This document shows positions 53,511 to 64,000 of a stretch of 64,000 bases of DNA, in pieces. The notes below the pieces were generated by a model. The model made no database searches and was not told the origin of the DNA. It was given only the letters and a program-made list of their open reading frames with translations. Position 1 is the first letter of the stretch, and the number at the start of each line of letters is the position of its first letter. The DNA is from Auanema rhodensis. Taxonomy: Eukaryota > Nematoda > Chromadorea > Rhabditida > Rhabditidae. Where the stretch lies: positions 22,288,476 through 22,352,475 of the forward strand of contig OZ059894.1 of the NCBI GenBank assembly GCA_964057225.1. The letters are read 5' to 3'. Position numbers and translations under genes: made by a program.

Positions 53511-56500
53511 AGAATTAATTTTTTCGTTGAATAACCTTGTCTATCGTCTTTGCCTTGAAAAATGGAATCTAAAAACATCTACTTTTTGCTAAATTATTTT
53601 GAAATTTTTCGAAAAAATTTTTGTCAAAATGTTTTTGGAAGCAATGTTGAGTGTACATGGAAACTCAACACACACTAATGCATCATTTTTCAAACGATCA
53701 TAACTAATTTGTGTATTAAGCGTTTCTCAATGTAGTATAGTGCATTCGATGCGGATTTTTAAGCTGCGTCGATCTGTGTTATCAGATTTGCGCTAGCTTA
53801 AAAATGCACCGAGATATCAACTGATATAAGTTCACACTTATATCCTCGATTTTCACCCTGAAGAATTAATTTTTTCGTTGAATAACATTGTCCATCGTCT
53901 TTGCCTTGAAAAAAGGAATCTAAAAACATCTACTTTTTGCTGAATTATTTTGAAATTTTTCGAAAAAATTTTTGTCAAAATGTTTTTGGAAGCAATGTTG
54001 AGTGTACATGGAAACTCAACATACACTAATGCATCATTTTTCAAACAATCATAACTAATTTTTGTATTAAGCGTTTCTCAATGTAGTATAGTGCATTCGA
54101 TGCGGATTTTTAAGCTGCGTAGATCTGTGTTATCAGATTTGCGCTAGCTTGAAAATGCACCGAGATATCAACTGATATAAGTTCACACTTATATCCTCGA
54201 TTTTCACCCTGAAGAATTAATTTTTTCGTTGAATAACCTTGTCTATCGTCTTTGCCTTGAAAAATGGAATCTAAAAACATCTACTTTTTGCTAAATTATT
54301 TTGAAATTTTTCGAAAAAATTTTTGTCAAAATGTTTTTGGAAGCAATGTTGAGTGTACATGGAAACTCAACACACACTAATGCATCATTTTTCAAACGAT
54401 CATAACTAATTTTTGTATTAAGCGTTTCTCAATGTTGTATAGTGCATTCGATGCGGATTTTTAAGCTGCGTCGATCTGTGTTATCAGATTTGCGCTAGCT
54501 TAAAAATGCACCGAGATATCAACTGATATAAGTTCACACTTATATCCTCGATTTTCACCCTGAAGAATTAATTTTTTCGTTGAATAACATTGTCTATCGT
54601 CTTTGCCTTGAAAAATGGAATCTAAAAACATCTACTTTTTGCTAAATTATTTTGAAATTTTTCGAAAAAATTTTTGTCAAAATGTTTTTGGAAGCAATGT
54701 TGAGTGTACATGGAAACTCAACATACACTAATGCATCATTTTTCAAACGATCATAACTAATTTTTGTATCAAGCGTTTCTTGATGTAGTATAGTGCATTC
54801 GATGCGGATTTTTAAGCTGCGTCGATCTGTGTTATCAGATTTGCGCTAGCTTAAAAATGCACCGAGATATCAACTGATATAAGTTTACACTTATATCCTC
54901 GATTTTCACCCTGAAGAATTAATTTTTTCGTTGAATAACCTTGTCTATCGTCTTTGCCTTGAAAAATGGAATCTAAAAACATCTACTTTTTGCTAAATTA
55001 TTTTGAAATTTTTCGAAAAAATTTTTGTCAAAATGTTTTTGGAAGCAATGTTGAGTGTACATGGAAACTCAACACACACTAATGCATCATTTTTCAAACG
55101 ATCATAACTAATTTTTGTATTAAGCGTTTCTCAATGTTGTATAGTGCATTCGATGCGGATTTTTAAGCTGCGTCGATCTGTGTTATCAGATTTGCGCTAG
55201 CTTAAAAATGCACCGAGATATCAACTGATATAAGTTCACACTTATATCCTCGATTTTCACCCTGAAGAATTAATTTTTTCGTTGAATAACCTTGTCTATC
55301 GTCTTTGCCTTGAAAAATGGAATCTAAAAACATCTACTTTTTGCTAAATTATTTTGAAATTTTTCGAAAAAATTTTTGTCAAAATGTTTTTGGAAGCAAT
55401 GTTGAGTGTACATGGAAACTCAACACACACTAATGCATCATTTTTCAAACGATCATAACTATTTTTTGTATTAAGCGTTTCTCAATGTTGTATAGTGCAT
55501 TCGATGCGGATTTTTAAGCTGCGTCGATCTGTGTTATCAGATTTGCGCTAGCTTAAAAATGCACCGAGATATCAACTGATATAAGTTCACACTTATATCC
55601 TCGATTTTCACCCTGAAGAATTAAATTTTTCGTTGAATAACATTGTCTATCGTCTTTGCCTTGAAAAATGGAATCTAAAAACATCTACTTTTTGCTAAAT
55701 TATTTTGAAATTTTTCGAAAAAATTTTTGTCAAAATGTTTTTGGAAGCAATGTTGAGTGTACATGGAAACTCAACATACACTAATGCATCATTTTTCAAA
55801 CGATCATAACTAATTTTTGTATCAAGCGTTTCTTGATGTAGTATAGTGCATTCGATGCGGATTTTTAAGCTGCGTCGATCTGTGTTATCAGATTTGCGCT
55901 AGCTTAAAAATGCACCGAGATATCAACTGATATAAGTTCACACTTATATCCTCGATTTTCACCCTGAAGAATTAATTTTTTCGTTGAATAACATTGTCTA
56001 TCGTCTTTGCCTTGAAAAATGAAATCTAAAAACATCTACTTTTTGCTAAATTATTTTGAAATTTTTCGAAAAAATTTTTGTCAAAATGTTTTTGGAAGCA
56101 ATGTTGAGTGTACATGGAAACTCAACACACACTAATGCATCATTTTTCAAACGATCATAACTAATTTTTGTATTGAGCGTTTCTCAATGTTGTATAGTGC
56201 ATTCGATGCGGATTTTTAAGCTGCGTCGATCTGTGTTATCAGATTTGCGCTAGCTTAAAAATGCACCGAGATATCAACTGATATAAGTTCACACTTATAT
56301 CCTCGATTTTCACCCTGAAGAATTAATTTTTTCGTTGAATAACATTGTCTATCGTCTTTGCCTTAAAAAATGGAATCTAAAAACATCTACTTTTTGCTAA
56401 ATTATTTTGAAATTTTTCGAAAAAATTTTTGTCAAAATGTTTTTGGAAGCAATGTTGAGTGTACATGGAAACTCAACACACACTAATGCATCATTTTTCA

Positions 56501-59093
56501 AACGATCATAACTATTTTTTGTATTAAGCGTTTCTCAATGTTGTATAGTGCATTCGATGCGGATTTTTAAGCTGCGTCGATCTGTGTTATCAGATTTGCG
56601 CTAGCTTTAAAATGCACCGAGATATCAACTGATATAAGTTCACACTTATATCCTCGATTTTCACCCTGAAGAAATAATTTTTTCGTTGAATAACATTGTC
56701 CATCGTCTTTGCCTTGAAAAAAGGAATCTAAAAACATCTACTTTTTGCTAAATTATCTTGAAATTTTTCGAAAAAATTTTTGTCAAAATGTTTTTGGAAG
56801 CAATGTTGAGTGTACATGGAAACTCAACACACACTAATGCATCATTTTTCAAACGATCATAACTAATTTTTGTATTAAGCGTTTCTCAATGTAGTATAGT
56901 GCATTCGATGCGGATTTTTATGCTGCGTCGATCTGTGTTATCAGATTTGCGCTAGCTTAAAAATGCACCGAGATATCAACTGATATAAGTTCACACTTAT
57001 ATCCTCGATTTTCACCCTGAAGAATTAAATTTTTCGTTGAATAACATTGTCTATCGTCTTTGCCTTAAAAAATGGAATCTAAAAACATCTACTTTTTGCT
57101 AAATTATTTTGAAATTTTTCGAAAAAATTTTTGTCAAAATGTTTTTGGAAGCAATGTTGAGTGTACATGGAAACTCAACACACACTAATGCATCATTTTT
57201 CAAACGATCATAACTAATTTTTGTATTAAGCGTTTCTCAATGTTGTATAGTGCATTCGATGCGGATTTTTAAGCTGCGTCGATCTGTGTTATCAGATTTG
57301 CGCTAGCTTAAAAATGCACCGAGATATCAACTGATATAAGTTCACACTTATATCCTCGATTTTCACCCTGAAGAATTAAATTTTTCGTTGAATAACATTG
57401 TCTATCGTCTTTGCCTTAAAAAATGGAATCTAAAAACATCTACTTTTTGCTAAATTATTTTGAAATTTTTCGAAAAAATTTTTGTCAAAATGTTTTTGGA
57501 AGCAATGTTGAGTGTACATGGAAACTCAACACACACTAATGCATCATTTTTCAAACGATCATAACTAATTTTTGTATTAAGCGTTTCTCAATGTTGTATA
57601 GTGCATTCGATGCGGATTTTTAAGCTGCGTCGATCTGTGTTATCAGATTTGCGCTAGCTTAAAAATGCACCGAGATATCAACTGATATAAGTTCACACTT
57701 ATATCCTCGATTTTCACCCTGAAGAATTAATTTTTTCGTTGAATAACATTGTCTATCGTCTTTGCCTTAAAAAATGGAATCTAAAAACATCTACTTTTTG
57801 CTAAATTATCTTGAAATTTTTCGAAAAAATTTTTGTCAAAATGTTTTTGGAAGCAATGTTGAGTGTACATGGAAACTCAACACACACTAATGCATCATTT
57901 TTCAAACGATCATAACTAATTTTTGTATTAAGCGTTTCTCAATGTAGTATAGTGCATTCGATGCGGATTTTTATGCTGCGTCGATCTGTGTTATCAGATT
58001 TGCGCTAGCTTAAAAATGCACCGAGATATCAACTGATATAAGTTCACACTTATATCCTCGATTTTCACCCTGAAGAATTAAATTTTTCGTTGAATAACAT
58101 TGTCTATCGTCTTTGCCTTGAAAAATGGAATCTAAAAACATCTACTTTTTGCTAAATTATTTTGAAATTTTTCGAAAAAATTTTTGTCAAAATGTTTTTG
58201 GAAGCAATGTTGAGTGTACATGGAAACTCAACATACACTAATGCATCATTTTTCAAACGATCATAACTAATTTTTGTATTAAGCGTTTCTCAATGTAGTA
58301 TAGTGCATTCGATGCGGATTTTTAAGCTGCGTCGATCTGTGTTATCAGATTTGCGCTAGCTTAAAAATGCACCGAGATATCAACTGATATAAGTTTACAC
58401 TTATATCCTCGATTTTCACCCTGAAGAATTAATTTTTTCGTTGAATAACATTGTCCATCGTCTTTGCCTTGAAAAATGGAATCTAAAAACATCTACTTTT
58501 TGCTAAATTATTTTGAAATTTTTCGAAAAAATTTTTGTCAAAATGTTTTTGGAAGCAATGTTGAGTGTACATGGAAACTCAACACACACTAATGCATCAT
58601 TTTTCAAACGATCATAACTAATTTTTGTATTAAGCGTTTCTCAATGTAGTATAGTGCATTCGATGCGGATTTTTAAGCTGCGTCGATCTGTGTTATCAGA
58701 TTTGCGCTAGCTTAAAAATGCACCGAGATATCAACTGATATAAGTTCACACTTATATCCTCGATTTTCACCCTGAAGAATTAATTTTTTCGTTGAATAAC
58801 ATTGTCCATCGTCTTTGCCTTAAAAAAAGGAATCTAAAAACATCTACTTTTTGCTAAATTATTTTGAAATTTTTCGAAAAAATTTTTGTCAAAATGTTTT
58901 TGGAAGCAATGTTGAGTGTACATGGAAACTCAACATACACTAATGCATCATTTTTCAAACGATCATAACTATTTTTTGTATTAAGCGTTTCTCAATGTAG
59001 TATAGTGCATTCGATGCGGATTTTTAAGCTGCGTCGATCTGTGTTATCAGATTTGCGCTAGCTTAAAAATGCACCGAGATATCAACTGATATA
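53511..59093 (+). repeat. CCTTGTCTATCG / TCAATGTTGTA subfamily zone
   Basis: AACCTTGTCTATCG or AACATTGTCTATCG replaces AACATTGTCCATCG in most monomers, and TCAATGTTGTATAG occurs in seven monomers from about 54,430 to 57,600. AATTAAATTTTTCG replaces AATTAATTTTTTCG near 55,620, 57,025, 57,376 and 58,078. Markers TTATCTTG (near 56,755 and 57,808) and TTTATGCTG (near 56,918 and 57,971) repeat at 1,053, a local trimer. The minus-strand frame is not open after 54,044, because every later monomer has the codon-35 TAG. Confidence 0.78.
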
Positions 59094-62000
59094 AGTTCAC
59101 ACTTATATCCTCGATTTTCACCCTGAAGAATTAATTTTTTCGTTGAATAACATTGTCTATCGTCTTTGCCTTGAAAATTGGAATCTAAAAACATCTACTT
59201 TTTGCTAAATTATTTTGAAATTTTTCGAAAAAATTTTTGTCAAAATGTTTTTTGAAGCAATGTTGAGTGTACATGGAAACTCAACATACACTAATGCATC
59301 ATTTTTCAAACGATCATAACTAATTTTTGTATCAAGCGTTTCTCAATGTAGTATAGTGCATTCGATGCGGATTTTTAAGCTGCGTCGATCTGTGTTATCA
59401 GATTTGCGCTAGCTTAAAAATGCACCGAGATATCAACTGATATAAGTTCACACTTATATCCTCGATTTTCACCCTGAAGAATTAATTTTTTCGTTGAATA
59501 ACATTGTCCATCGTCTTTGCCTTAAAAAAAGGAATCTAAAAACATCTACTTTTTGCTAAATTATTTTGAAATTTTTCGAAAAAATTTTTGTCAAAATGTT
59601 TTTGGAAGCAATGTTGAGTGTACATGGAAACTCAACATACACTAATGCATCATTTTTCAAACGATCATAACTAATTTTTGTATTAAGCGTTTCTCAATGT
59701 AGTATAGTGCATTCGATGCGGATTTTTAAGCTGCGTCGATCTGTGTTATCAGATTTGCGCTAGCTTAAAAATGCACCGAGATATCAACTGATATAAGTTC
59801 ACACTTATATCCTCGATTTTCACCCTGAAGAATTAATTTTTTCGTTGAATAACCTTGTCTATCGTCTTTGCCTTGAAAAATGGAATCTAAAAACATCTAC
59901 TTTTTGCTAAATTATTTTGAAATTTTTCGAAAAAATTTTTGTCAAAATGTTTTTGGAAGCAATGTTGAGTGTACATGGAAACTCAACATACACTAATGCA
60001 TCATTTTTCAAACGATCATAACTAATTTGTGTATTAAGCGTTTCTCAATGTAGTATAGTGCATTCGATGCGGATTTTTAAGCTGCGTCGATCTGTGTTAT
60101 CAGATTTGCGCTAGCTTAAAAATGCACCGAGATATCAACTGATATAAGTTCACACTTATATCCTCGATTTTCACCCTGAAGAATTAATTTTTTCGTTGAA
60201 TAACATTGTCTATCGTCTTTGCCTTGAAAATTGGAATCTAAAAACATCTACTTTTTGCTAAATTATTTTGAAATTTTTCGAAAAAATTTTTGTCAAAATG
60301 TTTTTTGAAGCAATGTTGAGTGTACATGGAAACTCAACATACACTAATGCATCATTTTTCAAACGAACATAACTAATTTTTGTATCAAGCGTTTCTCAAT
60401 GTAGTATAGTGCATTCGATGCGGATTTTTAAGCTGCGTCGATCTGTGTTATCAAATTTGCGCTAGCTTAAAAATGCACCGAGATATCAACTGATATAAGT
60501 TCACACTTATATCCTCGATTTTCACCCTGAAGAATTAATTTTTTCGTTGAATAACCTTGTCCATCGTCTTTGCCTTGAAAAATGAAATCTAAAAACATCT
60601 ACTTTTTGCTAAATTATTATGAAATTCTTCGAAAAAATTTTTGTCAAAATGTTTTTGGAAGCAATGTTGAGTGTACATGGAAACTCAACATACACTAATG
60701 CATCATTTTTCAAACGATCATAACTAATTTTTGTATTAAGCGTTTCTCAATGTAGTATAGTGCATTCGATGCGGATTTTTAAGCTGCGTCGATCTGTGTT
60801 ATCAGATTTGCGCTAGCTTAAAAATGCACCGAGATATCAACTGATATAAGTTCACACTTATATCCTCGATTTTCACCCTGAAGAATTAATTTTTTCGTTG
60901 AATAACATTGTCTATCGTCTTTGCCTTGAAAATTGGAATCTAAAAACATCTACTTTTTGCTAAATTATTTTGAAATTTTTCGAAAAAATTTTTGTCAAAA
61001 TGTTTTTTGAAGCAATGTTGAGTGTACATGGAAACTCAACATACACTAATGCATCATTTTTCAAACGATCATAACTAATTTTTGTATCAAGCGTTTCTCA
61101 ATGTAGTATAGTGCATTCGATGCGGATTTTTAAGCTGCGTCGATCTGTGTTATCAGATTTGCGCTAGCTTAAAAATGCACCGAGATATCAACTGATATAA
61201 GTTCACACTTATATCCTCGATTTTCACCCTGAAGAATTAATTTTTTCGTTGAATAACATTGTCCATCGTCTTTGCCTTAAAAAAAGGAATCTAAAAACAT
61301 CTACTTTTTGCTAAATTATTTTGAAATTTTTCGAAAAAATATTTGTCAAAATGTTTTTGGAAGCAATGTTGAGTGTACATGGAAACTCAACATACACTAA
61401 TGCATCATTTTTCAAACGATCATAACTAATTTTTGTATTAAGCGTTTCTCAATGTAGTATAGTGCATTCGATGCGGATTTTTAAGCTGCGTCGATCTGTG
61501 TTATCAGATTTGCGCTAGCTTAAAAATGCACCGAGATATCAACTGATATAAGTTCACACTTATATCCTCGATTTTCACCCTGAAGAATTAATTTTTTCGT
61601 TGAATAACCTTGTCTATCGTCTTTGCCTTGAAAAATGGAATCTAAAAACATCTACTTTTTGCTAAATTATTTTGAAATTTTTCGAAAAAATTTTTGTCAA
61701 AATGTTTTTGGAAGCAATGTTGAGTGTACATGGAAACTCAACATACACTAATGCATCATTTTTCAAACGATCATAACTAATTTGTGTATTAAGCGTTTCT
61801 CAATGTAGTATAGTGCATTCGATGCGGATTTTTAAGCTGCGTCGATCTGTGTTATCAGATTTGCGCTAGCTTAAAAATGCACCGAGATATCAACTGATAT
61901 AAGTTCACACTTATATCCTCGATTTTCACCCTGAAGAATTAATTTTTTCGTTGAATAACATTGTCTATCGTCTTTGCCTTGAAAATTGGAATCTAAAAAC

Positions 62001-62603
62001 ATCTACTTTTTGCTAAATTATTTTGAAATTTTTCGAAAAAATTTTTGTCAAAATGTTTTTTGAAGCAATGTTGAGTGTACATGGAAACTCAACATACACT
62101 AATGCATCATTTTTCAAACGAACATAACTAATTTTTGTATCAAGCGTTTCTCAATGTAGTATAGTGCATTCGATGCGGATTTTTAAGCTGCGTCGATCTG
62201 TGTTATCAAATTTGCGCTAGCTTAAAAATGCACCGAGATATCAACTGATATAAGTTCACACTTATATCCTCGATTTTCACCCTGAAGAATTAATTTTTTC
62301 GTTGAATAACCTTGTCCATCGTCTTTGCCTTGAAAAATGAAATCTAAAAACATCTACTTTTTGCTAAATTATTATGAAATTCTTCGAAAAAATTTTTGTC
62401 AAAATGTTTTTGGAAGCAATGTTGAGTGTACATGGAAACTCAACATACACTAATGCATCATTTTTCAAACGATCATAACTAATTTTTGTATTAAGCGTTT
62501 CTCAATGTAGTATAGTGCATTCGATGCGGATTTTTAAGCTGCGTCGATCTGTGTTATCAGATTTGCGCTAGCTTAAAAATGCACCGAGATATCAACTGAT
62601 ATA
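59094..62603 (+). repeat. Two copies of a 5-monomer (1,755-bp) higher-order unit
   Basis: The order of tract forms is TTGAAAATTGG, TTAAAAAAAGG, TTGAAAAATGG (with AACCTTGTCTATCG), TTGAAAATTGG, TTGAAAAATGA (with TATGAAATTCTTCG). It occurs from about 59,094 and again from about 60,849. TTGAAAATTGG lies at about 59,178 and 60,933, and at 60,231 and 61,986, each 1,755 apart. Those monomers also carry TTTTTTGAAG. The fourth is followed by CGAACATAAC, TATCAAGCG and ATCAAATTTG. Confidence 0.85.
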
Positions 62604-64000
62604 AGTTCACACTTATATCCTCGATTTTCACCCTGAAGAATTAATTTTTTCGTTGAATAACATTGTCCATCGTCTTTGCCTTGAAAAATGGAATCTAAAA
62701 ACATCTACTTTTTGCTAAATTATTTTGAAATTTTTCGAAAAAATTTTTGTCAAAATGTTTTTGGAAGCAATGTTGAGTGTACATGGAAACTCAACACACA
62801 CTAATGCATCATTTTTCAAACGATCATAACTATTTTTTGTATTAAGCGTTTCTCAATGTAGTATAGTGCATTCGATGCGGATTTTTAAGCTGCGTCGATC
62901 TGTGTTATCAGATTTGCGCTAGCTTAAAAATGCACCGAGATATCAACTGATATAAGTTTACACTTATATCCTCGATTTTCACCCTGAAGAATTAATTTTC
63001 TCGTTGAATAACATTGTCCATCGTCTTTGCCTTGAAAAAAGAAATCTAAAAACATCTACTTTTTGCTAAATTATTTTGAAATTTTTCGAAAAAATTTTTG
63101 TCAAAATGTTTTTGGAAGCAATGTTGAGTGTACATGGAAACTCAACATACACTAATGCATCATTTTTCAAACGATCATAACTAATTTTTGTATTAAGCGT
63201 TTCTCAATGTAGTATAGTGCATTCGATGCGGATTTTTAAGCTGCGTCGATCTGTGTTATCAGATTTGCGCTAGCTTAAAAATGCACCGAGATATCAACTG
63301 ATATAAGTTCACACTTATATCCTCGATTTTCACCCTGAAGAATTAATTTTTTCGTTGAATAACATTGTCCATCGTCTTTGCCTTAAAAAAAGGAATCTAA
63401 AAACATCTACTTTTTGCTAAATTATTTTGAAATTTTTCGAAAAAATTTTTGTCAAAATGTTTTTGGAAGCAATGTTGAGTGTACATGGAAACTCAACATA
63501 CACTAATGCATCATTTTTCAAACGATCATAACTAATTTGTGTATTAAGCGTTTCTCAATGTAGTATAGTGCATTCGATGCGGATTTTTAAGCTGCGTCGA
63601 TCTGTGTTATCAGATTTGCGCTAGCTTAAAAATGCACCGAGATATCAACTGATATAAGTTCACACTTATATCCTCGATTTTCACCCTGAAGAATTAATTT
63701 TTTCGTTGAATAACATTGTCTATCGTCTTTGCTTTGAAAATTGGAATCTAAAAACATCTACTTTTTGCTAAATTATTTTGAAATTTTTCGAAAAAATTTT
63801 TGTCAAAATGTTTTTTGAAGCAATGTTGAGTGTACATGGAAACTCAACATACACTAATGCATCATTTTTCAAACGAACATAACTAATTTTTGTATCAAGC
63901 GTTTCTCAATGTAGTATAGTGCATTCGATGCGGATTTTTAAGCTGCGTCGATCTGTGTTATCAAATTTGCGCTAGCTTAAAAATGCACCGAGATATCAAC
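62370..64000 (+). repeat. Terminal block homologous to the 24.1-25.7 kb segment
   Basis: From TATGAAATTCTTCG (62,372) to the window end the monomer order and rare variants follow 24,114 to 25,742, at a distance of 38,258 bp (109 monomers minus the one-base deletion). Shared marks include TTTTCTCGTT (near 62,996 and 24,738), GCTTTGAAAATTGG (63,731 and 25,473), TTTTTTGAAG and CGAACATAAC. Private differences include AACTATTTTTTG near 62,827 here and GCTACCTT near 24,311 there. Confidence 0.85.

Larger units (their letters stand above)
1..64000 (+). repeat. 351-bp satellite DNA array, about 182.6 head-to-tail monomers
   Basis: Any landmark recurs every 351 bases: TTTCGAAAAA at position 1 returns at 352, and the minus-strand open frames lie at exact multiples of 351 except across three deletions. 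All copies share one orientation. The first monomer has 56 C and 53 G (31% G+C) and 12 CpG, so CpG is not depleted. Both window edges cut through monomers, so the array continues beyond the window. Copies differ by scattered, mostly shared substitutions, the pattern expected of concerted evolution by unequal exchange and gene conversion. The organism and satellite family are not identifiable to me. Centromeric or pericentromeric heterochromatin of a eukaryote, perhaps an insect, is an inference from the array alone. Confidence 0.98.

Noticed and set aside
949-54044. Fifty 63-73-codon minus-strand frames as a multicopy gene family
   Set aside because: They lie at exact multiples of the satellite period, start with TTG (two with ATG), are closed by TAG in most sister monomers, vary mostly non-synonymously and show no recognisable domain.
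1-64000. CRISPR array, because of regular repeats
   Set aside because: The repeat is contiguous at 351 bp with no unique spacers, and no cas genes are present.
1-64000. Assignment to a named beetle or other insect satellite family
   Set aside because: The length is near several known 350-360-bp insect satellites, but I could not match the sequence from memory. A search against a repeat database is needed.

Overview
The whole window is one uninterrupted satellite DNA array. A monomer of 351 bp (about 31% G+C) is repeated head to tail about 182.6 times, always in the same orientation. I found no unrelated sequence: no gene, transposon, RNA gene, CRISPR array or flanking unique DNA. Register is kept from end to end apart from three length changes. 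Two are copies of the same 48-bp deletion (near 20,362 and 23,824) and one is a single-base deletion (near 28,338).

This points to constitutive heterochromatin (centromeric, pericentromeric or similar) of a eukaryote. The AT-richness, the roughly dinucleosome-length monomer, the multi-monomer higher-order organisation and the absence of CpG depletion (12 CpG observed against about 8.5 expected in the first monomer) fit an arthropod such as an insect. That assignment is inference; I do not recognise the satellite family.

Layout: monomers differ by a limited set of linked substitutions, most informatively in an A-rich tract (300-310 in the first monomer) and in the stretch just after it. These variants define local blocks with higher-order periods of 2, 3, 4, 5, 6 and 10 monomers. 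In order: a 4-mer block (about 0.95-3.8 kb); a mixed stretch; a region of recurring three- to six-monomer cassettes (about 5.9-13.9 kb); 5-mer and 4-mer blocks (about 11.8-17.4 kb); a trimer block (17.4-20.6 kb) that is part of a 3,462-bp tandem duplication (about 18.5-25.4 kb); dimers and trimers (25.4-34.9 kb); a 6-mer block (34.9-39.1 kb); a divergent subfamily zone (36.4-49.4 kb) with trimers and a dimer; a trimer block (48.2-50.3 kb); a subfamily zone (53.5-58.1 kb); and a 5-mer block (59.1-62.6 kb). The last 1.6 kb is a relative of the 24.1-25.7 kb segment.

Each monomer carries conserved dyads: a nested 51-bp inverted repeat, a perfect 9-bp-arm hairpin, an 8-9-bp-arm hairpin and a TTCGAA-centred palindrome. 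A 63-codon minus-strand open frame with a TTG start is open in 50 monomers and interrupted by TAG in most of the rest. I regard it as non-coding. Nothing here forms a gene system; the interest lies in the dyads, the deletion breakpoints and the exchange history of the array.
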